Source: Tiliqua scincoides (taxonomy: Eukaryota; Chordata; Lepidosauria; Squamata; Scincidae). From it: a stretch of 64,000 nucleotides of DNA. The stretch is from positions 10,503,396 through 10,567,395 of the forward strand of contig NC_089829.1 of the NCBI RefSeq assembly GCF_035046505.1. Direction: 5' to 3'. The translations under genes were made by a program, and so were the position numbers. The stretch's first letter is position 1, and every line of letters begins with the position of its first letter. Shown one piece after another: positions 17,796-28,409 of this stretch. Below the pieces are notes generated by a model. That model had not been told where the DNA came from. It did not search any database and was given only the letters and a program-made list of their open reading frames with translations.

Positions 17796-18471
17796 CAGCA
17801 GTTGTCAAACCCTGCAGTGGGTTACAACCCAATTTTTGTGGGTTGTGACACTGACAAGCTGTGACACTGACAAGCTGTGAACCCAATTTTGGGTTGTGAC
17901 ACTGGCAAGCTGATAGCTGACAAGGAAAATGTATTGAGCCCAGTGAAATTAAGCAGCACATGCATGTTTACTTGTGAGTAGGCAACTGTGCTTTGGTCTA
18001 ATTTGAAGGGCAAGCCAAAGGGGACACAACATCTCCAGGATGGATGCAGGCCCCAACAAACTCTGGAGAAGGAAGTCCCCCCCCCCCCCAGATGACAAGG
18101 AAAATGTATTAAGTCTTATGGAAAGTGAAATTGAGCTGCACGTGTGCTCAGCAAACATATGTTACACTTGTGAGTTAGCAAATATTCCTTGGTTCTTATT
18201 GAAGGCCAGGCAAAGGGGAATGCAAGGCCACCAGAATGATCCCGGTTCAATGCATGTGGAGCTCAACACATGCTCCAGAACCTCCTCCCCAAATAGTAAA
18301 AAGGATAAAAACAGCCTTGAGCAGCTGATCAAGTTCCCTTATGGGGCGAAAAGCAGGATAAAAATCCAGTGAATAAAGTGAATTTTTTTCGTGTCGTAAA
18401 GTTAGGTGGGTCCTGATAGAGTGCTCTTTTTAAAAAGTGGGTCCCAGTGCTAAAATGTTTGGGAACCCCTG
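17796..18471. mobile_element. hAT-type element with internal tandem duplication
   Basis: The left TIR is CAGCAGTTGTCAAAC and the right end GTTTGGGAACCCCTG. The flanking octamers ACCTAATA and GCCTGATA agree at six of eight. Inside, a block of about 180 bp starting GACAAGGAAAATGTATT and containing ACTTGTGAGT occurs twice in tandem, diverged from each other. Confidence 0.65.
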
Positions 18472-18479
18472 GCCTGATA

Positions 18480-19740
18480 GCATAAGGAAAACGCTATATT
18501 AGAATGATAAACAACAACTTTAGTAAAGTGTTAAAGTTGGTGATGAAAACATTCCAGAAGTTTACAGCATCACAAAATGTGGCTTCACCTCCCAAGCTTT
18601 AATTGCAAAGGATGAGCAACTCTCTTCACCTGTTTTTCCACTTTTCCCATGATTTTTTCACCTTCTTTAGGAGGTGAAAACCGTTCACCGTTGAAAACAC
18701 AGCACAACAACGGACATGCTGTAAGAGGGAGTGTGTAATGTACACACTCCCTTGATGCCTTGGAAGCTTGGGGATGTGCATCTAAAGGAGGGACAGTAGC
18801 TCTTCTCCAGCCCTGCTCTGTCCTCCCTGAACAACACTTTGCCTAAAGCCCGCAGAAGCATACCTGAGAAAGGTGGTGCTTCTAGACCTCTGTCCTACCA
18901 GTGGGAGAAATCCAAAATTTGATCCGACTTCCTGGAACTCCTTCCTGGGCATGCAAGGCAAATTTGTCCCTTCTGTCACCAAAACTCAAAGGAGAGCGAA
19001 AGTCTCCTAATTGAGTAAAATAGGAGGTAGACCTGGCTTCCATCAGGGACTTTATCTCTCTTCTCCCCCCCCCCCCGCCATTCCTGGATAAAAGAGTGGA
19101 GGATTTATATATCAAAAATCTTGGTATGAATAAAGAATGTTGCCTTGTGGTGGGCTCAGGGTGGTGCTCAAATGGGGAAAAAGTGAGCTAAGAGGGTCTG
19201 TTCCACCTAAGATGAGCCCTGCTGGATCAGGCCCATCTCATCTTGCATCCTGCTTCACAGAGGAGCCCACCAGCCACCACTAGGAAGCCCCCAAGGAGCA
19301 GGTCCCCTCTCTTTTGGAACTGGTATTCAGAGATTGCCACCGGGTGCTTGGACGTCAGCTCAGAGCTCCCCCTCCTCAATCTCTTCATAAACTCAGGAGT
19401 AGGCAGGGTGGGGTTTCACTGGTTCTGTGGCTGGCTGTAGGTCGGTCTGCAAACATTCAATTTTTCTCTTGGCAGGGTTGGAATTCAGGAGAGAGTGCCT
19501 TGGGCAACCTGCCTGCAAGCCAGTCTAGACAAGTCTTCAGTTGCATCATTGGCCCTGGTGTGATTGCATGGGCCTTCCCTGTAAATAGCAACTGGGGCAG
19601 AGGCAGGTAGGCCATCCTGGGGAGAGTGGCAGGCTTTCACCCTGCTGCTCTAACCTGCTGAGGCCCCCCACTGGCCAGAGATGGTGCACCAGGTCCCTCC
19701 CTCCAGCTGAAGGAACATCAGAGAAACATGGGTCACCTCA
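18480..19740. other. RPL22 / EHMT-like intergenic spacer
   Basis: I see no coding exon here. A 'GAGCCCTGCTGGATCAGGCCC' segment near 19213 belongs to the dispersed repeat family also at 8459 and 50272. Confidence 0.6.
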
Positions 19741-19745
19741 GCCTC

Positions 19746-19751
19746 TTTATT
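19746..19751 (-). terminator. Poly(A) signal of the EHMT-like gene
   Basis: AATAAA on the minus strand, 161 nt beyond the stop codon of the EHMT-like reading frame, is well placed to end its transcript. Confidence 0.7.
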
Positions 19752-19911
19752 GGAATTGATCACACCGGTCAATGGGATGAACAAGCCCAGAAGAGGCACA
19801 TCAGCAGATAAATAAATTAGTGCCTGTTGTGACCAGGAAGGCCCCTGTGGCTGAGCACCGTGTGGAATGGGAAGGCAGCCATAGCATCTCTCCCTGGGTG
19901 GTGTGATGGAG

Positions 19912-20146
19912 CTATGCTGGTGAGGCTTGGTCCGTGGGCAGGGAGCATGTGAGTATCTTCACGGCGTCCAGGCTCTGGGATTTGAGATCCGAGTCTTGGA
20001 GCAAGGGTTCTGAGTCGGCAGGCTCCAGGTCTGGCTCTTCCGCCTCTGCTAAAGATGATGGCGCCAAACGGTACCTGCATTTGGGTGAGTTACACCTGCA
20101 GGCTCCCGGGCCTTTGTACTCCCAATATGAGTGTCCATAGTCAAAC
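19912..20146 (-). CDS. EHMT-like last coding exon (end of SET, post-SET, tail)
   Basis: It encodes [12 protein letters not shown], the post-SET zinc motif CRCNSPKC and a 50-residue tail rich in Ser, Glu, Asp and Leu, then TAG at 19912. The first base completes a Val codon split with the previous exon. Confidence 0.88.
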
Positions 20147-23100
20147 CTGGGTGAGAAGGAAGGAATGTTGGACTTGCTGTGAAAGGTGGCTTTCCACTGG
20201 GGGGGGGGTGGAGAGATGGCTGAGAGACAGCTGCTTGCCTAAGCCTATACCCTAAGGTCTGCAGAGAGGCCCTGCTGCGTGTGTTGCCTCTGGCAGAAAC
20301 CAGATTGATGGCTATGAGAAGCAGGGCCTTCTCTATGGTGGCACCTTCATTATGGAACTCCCTCTCAGTGGGATTAAAAACTGTCCCCTCTTCTGTTGCC
20401 TTCTGGCAAGTGCTGAAGACTTTCCTTTTCTTTCTGGCCTTAGTTGCATTGGAGTTTTGTAGTTGTTTTTATGGTATGATTTATTATTTTTATGATTATT
20501 GCTGCCTGAGGTGGTTGCTTCAGTTGACCTCATGAATGGCCCAGCCCTGATTGTAGGGAATTTGCACCAGCCCCTAGCTGCTTGTGTGGCCCTGTTCCAG
20601 CTCTGTGATAGCTTTTAATGGGCTTGAACCAATAATGGGCTAACCAGAACCGTGCCCACAGTCATCCAAATGTGACTCCACAGAGCTCCCTCCCTTGGGA
20701 CTGGGCCTTTCCTTTGCTTCCACCATTCAAGAAGCAACAGAGGATGTAGTGAAGCGTAAGTACAGCAGTCCCAGCTTGGACGTTGCGCACAAAGCCTGCC
20801 CCCTGGCCCCTGCTTCCCTGGTGACACCTACACCAGTTCTTCGCCAGCTTGGACGGCCCGTTCCGTGAAGAAGCCAATGCCATAGATCTCGTGGTCCACC
20901 GACACTCGCAGAGCCATCACGTTGGGGTCACACGCGTGGTTCAGGAAGCGGCCAATGTTCCCGAAGTAGCGCCCATCGATGTAATACTGCCCGTCCTGCA
21001 GGAGTCACAATGCTGGGATCAGGGCTGCTCTCCTGTCTCTTACGTGCAACTTTGCCCTCCGGTGCTGATAAGTTGTTCAGGGTCACCCACCCCCTGTGCC
21101 TCCCTCCAGCACTCTTGAGACACCTATTAATGAACCAGGGCTTGAAGGGTCTCAATTCAGGCAGGGGCAGAGCTGTGGGTTCTAAGGAGAGGCATGCCTC
21201 TAGTTCTCCCTTGGGGCACCAATTCCCGCTCCCACTGTACACAAGACTGAGACTCCACCTTTGCTTCCACACTATAATAGTAAGTGTCATCCTCTCGTTC
21301 TTGCGACGCCTCTGCATGGATTAGTTCCCCAAAATACCTGGCAGGGAAGAAAAGGTGAGGGGCTCTGGTTAGTTCCAAGGTTTCCCCTCCTCAAGTTGAG
21401 GGGAGTCCTCCAGGTGCAAGGAGGACTCGGAGAAGGGTGTTGCTCTGAGACTCACTGGCAAATGAAGGTTCCTCGGAGCAAATCCTGCATGGTGCGGACC
21501 CCCCAGCCCTTGTCTGGTGTCCTGTAGAGTTGGAGTTGAGTCCTGCAAAAGAGGATTTGGAGCCAGTCTCTGGAATAAGAGAGACTCCTCTGCCCCCTGC
21601 TGGCCACAGATGCAAGGCTGGGTGTGGGGAGGGAACAGGAGAAGCAGTGGGGGTCAAATCCCTTCTGGAGAGAATGCAGGATCCTGACTCACTCCTGCCC
21701 TCCTTTCCACAGTGTCCTAGCTCCTAAGCCTGGAAGAATCTGGCCCCCCCCCGACTCCCAACAAGGCTATTCCTGGGGGCAGCTCCGCAAGCACAGCGGG
21801 GACACCTTGTACCTCCTTGGAAAGAGTTGTTGCTGTTGTTATTAATTATCAGTATTTCTGTACCGCTTTCCAGTTGTGCAAGGAGCCTGCATACGGAGCT
21901 GAAATGATCATCCTGCTGCACCCCAAAAGGAGCTTTGGGGCACATCCAAAATGAGACCCCTCCACCCCTGCCAGGAAACTGCACTCTACGAAATCTCTAG
22001 CCTGGTGCTTGGCTTTGGTGCCAGGAGCTGGCTAGGGGGCTGCCTGCCCTGGACCACAACTGTGAGTCTTCCTCTTAAGGAATAAGGAGCCGGAGTTGTG
22101 AACCCCAAAAACAAGCTTTGGCCCGCTCCAGGACATATTCGTACCACTGATATTGACAGCTGTCCAAGATACATTTCAGGCATGTGTCCCCGCATGTCCC
22201 TTTGCGCACATTGCTCTGAAGCAGCATGATCTAAGAACGTGTTCTGAGCCCTGTGTTGGATTCCCTGGGAGATGGCCGCATCTCCCCCCCCCCCCACCTG
22301 AGTGCAGTTAGGGTTGCTGGGCCCTGTTCCTCCCCGCCCTCAAAGGAGCCTTTCCTGCCAAAAGATTTTACCCCTTCCAAGACCTCAGGTGAGCATGTTT
22401 GACATTCCACCCGCCACCCAGATCCCAGCAGGGCTGCCTGCTCTGAGTGATGGGAATGGCAGGGCTGGGGAACCGCAACCTCCACCTGCCCTTGGCCATC
22501 ATCTTGGCCCTTCACCCTGCCACTGCCTGGTGCTCTCTTTGACCCTGCCGGTTCGGCCTTGGTGGGCAAGCCCCAAACCATGGAATTTTGTGACCAGGCT
22601 GTGAAGAGAGTTAAGACAAAGGACTGGAATCCCTCCTGGCTGGCAGAGGAGGTTGGGTGTGGGACACAATTCCTGGCAGGAGAAGCATGACTCACCGGAG
22701 GCCCCGCTGCACCACTCGGTTTGGGCAGGCACTGGGACACACGCAGAGCACGTGGCACTCGTAGATGTGGGAACAGTGTTTCCACCAGTTGAAGGTCTCC
22801 ATCACAAGGCCGGACTGGAGAGCGGGAGGAAAAAGCCATGGTTAGATCTCAGTGGCCCCAGCAGTCACCCCCTGCCTGGCCAAGGGAGGGGAAGGGAACC
22901 CCCCCCCCAGCAGCAGGCCTGTGGGGGGCAGCCAGGGGGCAAAATCCCTGGGACAGGGGCTTCTGGGGGGGGGGGCAGGCCATGACAAAACAAACTATAC
23001 AATAAACCAATTTATTACAGAATAAATTTGGGAATCTCAAACTCAGCCTATCCAGGTCTGCATTTCAATGCATTTCTATTATCCCAGTGCATTTGAGAAG

Positions 23101-26100
23101 GGGGGGCAATTGGGCATCTACCTCAAGCCCAGTTCTAGCTCTCCGTGACCTTGCCTGGCGGCTCTTACCCGATTGTATCGGTAGCCATGGCTGCGCAGGA
23201 TGCAGGGACACTTCCTGGCTGAGCAGATTTTGGAACACGTGCAGTGCTGGAAGAAAAGGTTTCAGAGAGGTGGGTACCCCTGACCAGAGACCACCCCCCC
23301 ATCTCTTGAATGCACAACTCAAGGCCTCATTCTTAGGGTTCTCTTCATGCTGGAAGAAACCATGGAGGTCAGTGCTTGAGGGGAGGGTCGTCGAACAGAT
23401 GGACCTCGAGATCAATGGTGTTGCTAGGGGGTGCAGGGGGGTGCAAGATGCACTGGGTGACACGCACGGGGGGTGACCCACTACTGGTCAAATTTTTTTA
23501 AATCTTGGTATTTTTGAATAATACCATCATGTTATATATAATTCAAAGCGTAATTACATGCAGAATGCAATGAACCAAACCATATTGAAATACCTCTTTT
23601 CTAGCAGACGTTATAGCCAAAAACCAAGAAGCGGGGTGATGGTGCATCACCATGCCCACTGCTCAGGGCATTGCCCCACCCACTGCATGGGAGGAGGTCC
23701 ATCATGGGGTGACACACTGGCCTCCCACACCAGGTGATGCAAACCCTAGTGACGCCACTGCTCGAGATTCAACAAATGCACTCCAGACAGAGCCAGTCTG
23801 AGATTTCCCAGAACATGACCCAGGCCAGAAAATGCTGCCTCCTCCTCGCCTGGTGCTGTGCCAGCCAATGCCTGCGCCACCCTCCATCCCCTGAATTCAA
23901 AAAGGAAGAAGTGGATAGACCAGGAAGAGTGCAGGGTGGGAGAGTTGTGGGCTAGAACACTGGGTTTGCTTGGACACTTGGACACTTGGACAATCGGGAC
24001 CTTGCCAGGAGGCGACCACATCAGACAACAAATTGGGGTGGGGGGGCTGCCCATCTCCTCCCACAACCTGAATTTTAAAAAGGAGCAGAATGGAACAGGA
24101 GGTATCTCCAATACATAGCCCATCACTCTCTTCTCCTCTGCACGTTCTCTTTTGCTCCACACTCTTCCATTTCCAATTGGGGGACCAGGAGAAGCAGAGG
24201 CTGGCACATCCCCAGGAATGGCTGGTTGCAAAATTTGGGCTGTCGTCTCAGGAGGTTTGGGGGACCAGTTGCACCCCTAGACAAACAGTTCCTCCAGGCT
24301 CTTTCATTCAAAGGATTTGCATTCAATCAATCTTTATGGTAGGAAACTTTCAGTAACTGCCATATAGTGTAACCAGACCCTATAAGATTGAGAACTGTTC
24401 AAACATGGGAGGGGGTTCAGGTTACTGGGAGCAGGTTCTAAGTTCACCCTCCAGGTAGGATGGAAAAGACCCTTCTCTGCTGACAATTGCTGAGGTCTGC
24501 GGACCAAGGGTTGGACTCAGCCGGCAGCATCATATCCTCAACTGTTAAGAGTTGGAGCCACAATATTCACTCATAGGGCAGCAGGTAGAGATTACCAATG
24601 CATTTTTCAGTTCCCTTACAGTGATCGTGTGTTGGGGAGGATGGAAGCTTCCCATGTCTTACCCCAGATCCTTGGCCCTTGCAAAGATGAAGGGGTGAGG
24701 ACAAGGAGGGGGCAGCTCCAGAGCTGCAGTGCATCTTGATAGATGGATTGGGGTCCTTCCAAATTCAGCTAGGGTAGGATTGTTTTTGCATTGCAGCCTG
24801 GAGCCCCTCCATTGCACAGATGCCACCCTTGTGGCAGGGGTATTCTCAGAGACTGGGAGATCTCCTGATAGGGGTCCCCCCTTGCCCAAGACAGAGAACA
24901 AACAGGTTTGGGGGTGTGCCTCTGACCTGAGTTCTCACCCACTCGCTCACTGGGATGGTCACTGACTCTGCGAGGATGTCTTGGGCGATATAGTGGAAGT
25001 TGCTGGGACACGGCTCGTCGTCCACCCCGTTGAGGCAGGGGACGGGGACTTGCTCAAAGCCCCGGGAGATGTCTCTGAGGCAGAAAAGATGAGTGGGATC
25101 ATTTGGAGTCATGCAGGGCCAGCCCGCTTAATGGGGCTGGGCAATTGAATGCCAGTCGCAGTTGGCACATCATAGCCTTGGCCCAACCACCTGAGGGCTC
25201 TCACCCACTGAGGAGCTTCTCCGTCTGGCTTGGTGTGTGGGCAGCAAAGGCCTTCATGGTGCTCCGAGATGGGGAATTGCGCTTTGTGAGCCGCACGGGG
25301 GTCTGACCTGCTTTGTTTCTAAGAGAGACCTTGGCGCCGTGTGTGAGAAAAAGGCTGCGGGATATAACAGAGGAATCGGGTTAGCCTATGCTGGAGTGTG
25401 TCCCGTTGTCTTGGAGAGCAGTCCTGGATGGAGACTGGCAATTCTCAGATGCCAGAGACTAGAACAGGGATGTCCAAAGTTTTTGGCAGGAGGGCCACAT
25501 CATCTCTCTGATACTGTGTCGGGGGCCGGGGAAGAAAATAATTAATTTACATTTAAAATTTGAATAAATTTACATAAGTTTACATAAATGAATATATTAA
25601 AGATGAACTTTTATGAATTAATGAAGGTCTTGAAATAGCTCAAGGCCTATAAAAGGCCTTGCACAAAGCAAAGCTGGCCTTTCCTTTGCTGCTGCTACTG
25701 CAACACAGACGTCAAACAACAAGCAGTGGAGGGAGCCCTCATCCCCACAGCTCACACGAGAGGTCGAACAGTCGCCCTCAAACTGAGAGCAGTTGGGTCT
25801 GGCCAGTGTGGGCTCCAACAAATCTCCGGAGGGCCAGAGGCTCATTGGAGACTGGGGGCTCCCTGAGGACCGCATTGAGAGGCCTTCAGGGCTGCAAGTG
25901 GCCCCAGGGCCGGGGTTTGGGCACCCCTGGACTAGAAGAAGGCCAGCATGGTTAAGCAGGAGCATGCTTTCAGTATCCCAGCCCACTGCTTGCAGGGTTT
26001 GAAAAGGCTCCTTCTGAGTGCTGTCTTGGAGGACCTTTCTAGAAGACCCCCCACCCCAACCTGTGCCTGGCCTCATCAGTTACAGCTGCTCTCTGGGCCT

Positions 26101-27506
26101 CTTCACCCAGAGATGTCTAATCGAACTATTGGGGAAAGGGTTTGGCACTGCTGCTGCAGCTGACTGGCCAGGCCACATCACCACTTCGTGGTTATATGCA
26201 GCCCATGCTGCTGTAAGGGAAGGAAGGCTAGCCATTGAAGGTGGGGAAAGGAAGGCCAGCATGAAGATGAGGCAGAAGAGGACAATAGTGGTGTCCCCTG
26301 CCAAACCGTTGCCTTAGGCAACCATCTCGGTCTGCCTCATGAATGGGCCACCCTTTTGGGGCCACTGCTCCCTCCAGCTCTCACTCACACCAGGCACTGG
26401 TAGCGTCTCTCCCGGGTTGCCACGTGCAGAGGGGTGTCACCCTGGTCGTTCTGGGCATTCACGTCTGCTCCGGCATCCAGCAACATCTTAGCAATGGTGG
26501 CAGAGCCCACAGTGGCTGCCCAGTGCAGAGCAGTGTTCCTTTTCTGGGGGGGGAATGGAGACAGGGAGAGATGGAGAGGGCTGGCAGAAGGAGGTGGAGC
26601 AGGAGGGTGAGGTTGTGAGCTGCAGAGGGCCCCTCCACCCCACTGCTGCCTGGTTGGCACACGTCTCACATCCAACCAGTTGCCAGCTATTATGCAAGAC
26701 TTCTGTGTTTGGGTCATGGCGGGCCGGCCTAGGATCCCCTGATGGTGCTGATTCAATTATGTCTCTGTAGACCCACATCTCCAGGCAGAGCAGCGAAAAC
26801 CACCTACTGAATCCCTGATGCTACCAGTCAGTATCAGGGAACCTGACCCAGATTAGAGAGAGTGTTCACATTCACTTAAAACACCCCCTTTTCTGTCTTC
26901 TAGCAAACTGTGCTCTTCCCCTGCCCCGCCCCACGTGATGCTCAGCTGACACTGCCATATTTTCAGCATCTCGCACATATGTGCCAAGCTGGCCAAAACA
27001 TGGCATTGCCAGGTCTGTCTCCAGGGCAGTGCAAACGGCTGATGACTCCCTCACGTGATCCAGGGTGGCCACATCTGCACCGTGGGACAGCAGCAGCTCC
27101 ACCAGGTTCTCATGCCTGAACTCGGTGGCCCAGAAGAGAGGGGTCCTGCCGCTGGCATCCTGGAAGCCAAGGAGACAAGTCATAGGAGGTGAGAAAGGAG
27201 GCATCATTTGGGCTGCCCAACCCAGCCCTTCGTGGGCTCTCCCTTAGAGTACCCTTAGTGGGTACCAGGAGAAGGAACATCCTCCCTCCCCCAACTGATG
27301 GCTGAAGGATCTTTCTGAGTCTAGAGGAAATGGGGCAGCCGCCTCAAGATCCAGCCTGCCTAGGCGAATGCAAACCCTTGATGGACCACTAGGGGCAGGC
27401 ATTGCTCTACCTGTTTGTTAAGAGCCTTCTTCTGCAGGGAGAGGAGACAGTGGGCAGCGTCGTCATGGCCCTGGCTGGCAAGAAGGTGCAAACTTTCTTT
27501 CCGCTT
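19912..27506 (-). CDS. EHMT-family (G9a/GLP-like) H3K9 methyltransferase, divergent paralogue
   Basis: Eleven exons join in phase to about 471 aa with no stop. In order they encode ankyrin repeats (residues ~1-170), a pre-SET domain opening [18 protein letters not shown], a SET domain and a post-SET motif. EHMT1/2 enzymes mono- and dimethylate histone H3 lysine 9 in the nucleus and read the product through their ankyrin repeats. All nine pre-SET zinc cysteines are present with EHMT spacing (CxCx3Cx4CxC; Cx3CxCx3C), as are [15 protein letters not shown], the FDYG tyrosine and post-[11 protein letters not shown]. Several channel and cage residues differ from EHMT1/2. A hydrophilic 50-residue tail of no recognised domain follows. 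The N-terminus and first exons are unresolved. Family is near certain; status as a separate third paralogue is inferred from divergence and from its place between RPL22 and CHD5. Confidence 0.9.
20240..20520 (+). mobile_element. L2/CR1-like LINE C-terminal fragment
   Basis: The plus frame reads [16 protein letters not shown], then a VLKTFLF-type end, matching the end of L2/CR1-type ORF2 (compare 51299-51740). It lies in the last intron of the EHMT-like gene in opposite orientation. Confidence 0.7.
20832..20995 (-). CDS. EHMT-like exon (SET core with NHxC motif)
   Basis: It encodes [31 protein letters not shown] and [14 protein letters not shown]. The Asn-His pair that binds the cofactor and the zinc-binding Cys of NHAC are kept. 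The donor is GTAGGT, with codon phase 2. Confidence 0.92.
21259..21337 (-). CDS. EHMT-like exon (SET, substrate-groove part)
   Basis: It encodes [20 protein letters not shown] and YSVEAK, aligning with the EHMT block [20 protein letters not shown]. The catalytic-pocket Tyr (ICQYFGELI) is kept, while the LFD positions are YYS. Confidence 0.9.
21456..21542 (-). CDS. EHMT-like exon (start of SET, GWGVR)
   Basis: It encodes [20 protein letters not shown] and LLRGTFIC. The GWGVR cofactor-binding motif is intact. The donor is GTGAGT. Confidence 0.92.
22696..22814 (-). CDS. EHMT-like exon (pre-SET, second cysteine cluster)
   Basis: It encodes [20 protein letters not shown], then [20 protein letters not shown]. 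The four cysteines follow Cx3CxCx3C and NRVVQ is shared with EHMT1/2. The donor is GTGAGT. Confidence 0.92.
23169..23246 (-). CDS. EHMT-like exon (pre-SET, first cysteine cluster)
   Basis: 26 codons carry [15 protein letters not shown], giving CxCx3Cx4CxC as in EHMT1/2. The acceptor is TTCCAG and the donor GTAAGA. Confidence 0.92.
23413..23760. mobile_element. hAT-type MITE (GTGGCGTCACTAGG family)
   Basis: The ends are CAATGGTGTTGCTAGG and CCTAGTGACGCCACTG, inverted with several mismatches. A perfect 8-bp duplication CTCGAGAT flanks it at 23405-23412 and 23761-23768. Relatives are at 36577-37861 and 63429-63815. Confidence 0.85.
24927..25074 (-). CDS. EHMT-like exon (pre-SET entry)
   Basis: It encodes [32 protein letters not shown] and VSEWVRTQ. 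Two donors are possible in the same phase; the distal one (after CAG) keeps the spacing to the cysteine cluster equal to EHMT1/2. Confidence 0.92.
25205..25354 (-). CDS. EHMT-like exon (last ankyrin repeat and linker)
   Basis: It encodes [20 protein letters not shown], then a linker to the pre-SET domain. It aligns with [20 protein letters not shown] of EHMT. The acceptor is CCCGCAG and the donor GTGAGA. Confidence 0.88.
25465..25929. mobile_element. hAT-type non-autonomous element
   Basis: The ends CAGGGATGTCCAAAG and GTTTGGGCACCCCTG are inverted. A perfect 8-bp duplication GACTAGAA flanks it (25457-25464 and 25930-25937). It is an intronic insertion in the EHMT-like gene, related to the piece at 16788. 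Confidence 0.88.
26389..26543 (-). CDS. EHMT-like exon (two ankyrin repeats)
   Basis: It encodes [33 protein letters not shown] and [17 protein letters not shown], aligning with EHMT ankyrin repeats 6-7. The Trp of LHWAA, part of the methyl-lysine cage in GLP, is kept. The donor is GTGAGT in phase 2. Confidence 0.93.
27055..27159 (-). CDS. EHMT-like exon (ankyrin repeat with reader cage)
   Basis: It encodes [20 protein letters not shown] and [15 protein letters not shown], aligning with [20 protein letters not shown] of GLP. The cage residues Trp (FW) and Glu (ATE) are present; the first cage Trp (GW) is Arg. Confidence 0.92.
27411..27506 (-). CDS. EHMT-like exon (first recognised ankyrin repeat)
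   Basis: 32 codons, [20 protein letters not shown] then [12 protein letters not shown], align with the EHMT repeat CLHLAAKKGHYEVVQYLL. The acceptor is CCCGCAG and the donor GTAGAG, phase 0 on both sides. Confidence 0.82.
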
Positions 27507-28356
27507 CTGCGGGTGAGAAGTTCTAGAGAGCCATGTCCCCTAGGCAACTTCCCACCTCCCTCTAGGTGGCCCAGCAGTACAGAAACCTTGCTGAGGGGCT
27601 TCCCACTATGCACAGATCTAGGCCAGAAAATCCTGGCTGGCCCACATTGGTGGGCACCATGTGGCTTGGCCTGGGGACTCTGGCAACAGGGCTCCACCGA
27701 GGCACCTTCCAGACTGTTGGCTTGATCTTTGCTGCTCTGCAGCACCACCCTTGATAATGGCCAGAGCTGTTACTGCACCTCTTCTAACCAGGTGAACAGG
27801 GGAGCCAATAAGGGCCTGGCTGGGTCTATATCACTGTTGCTCCAGGCCCAGGTTCCTCAGTATCAGCAATTGGTTGGAGTAGCAATATCGCCTTGTCCCA
27901 AGCTGTTCTGATAATCTTCTATCCAATCTAACACTTGACTCCAGTATGCCTTGACCTCACCTGCTGTCTCTGACTCCCCATCTGCCTGTAGACCCACCCC
28001 CATCCCAGTAGAGTTGCCAACCCTTGCAGAACAAGCCCAGGGTCCCCAGAAATTGGCACCTGTCTCCTGAAAGCTAACCTGGAGGTTCAAACAGGGCCCC
28101 AGGAATGTCTAACATTGCATCTGACTGGAAAATCAATCTCCTGGAATAGCTGTAGTCTGAGTCTGCAACCCTACCCCCTAACTGAAGGCCTCGTGGAGAC
28201 TGGGACCCGGAGGCCAACAGACTCCCATCTCTGGCATTGTGATGAAGGTGTGAGGCTAAGCTTGAAATCACAGGAAAGGGTTGGTTAAGAGGACGTCTCA
28301 ATCCACCCTTTTGGCACCAACTGAGCTCCCCCCACCCATAAGTGCACCCCCCTCAC

Positions 28357-28400
28357 CTGTCTTGTGTGCAATGATCTCCAGGGCTCTAGATCTTTGCTTT
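28357..28400 (-). CDS. Possible further 5' exon of the EHMT-like gene
   Basis: A 44-nt segment lies between a good acceptor (CCCTGCAG) and a strong donor (CAG|GTGAGG). Read to end in phase 0, it encodes SKDLEPWRSLHTRQ, which joins in frame to the ankyrin exon at 27506. It has no visible match to EHMT1/2, so this rests on splice signals and phase only. Confidence 0.35.
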
Positions 28401-28409
28401 CTGCAGGGA

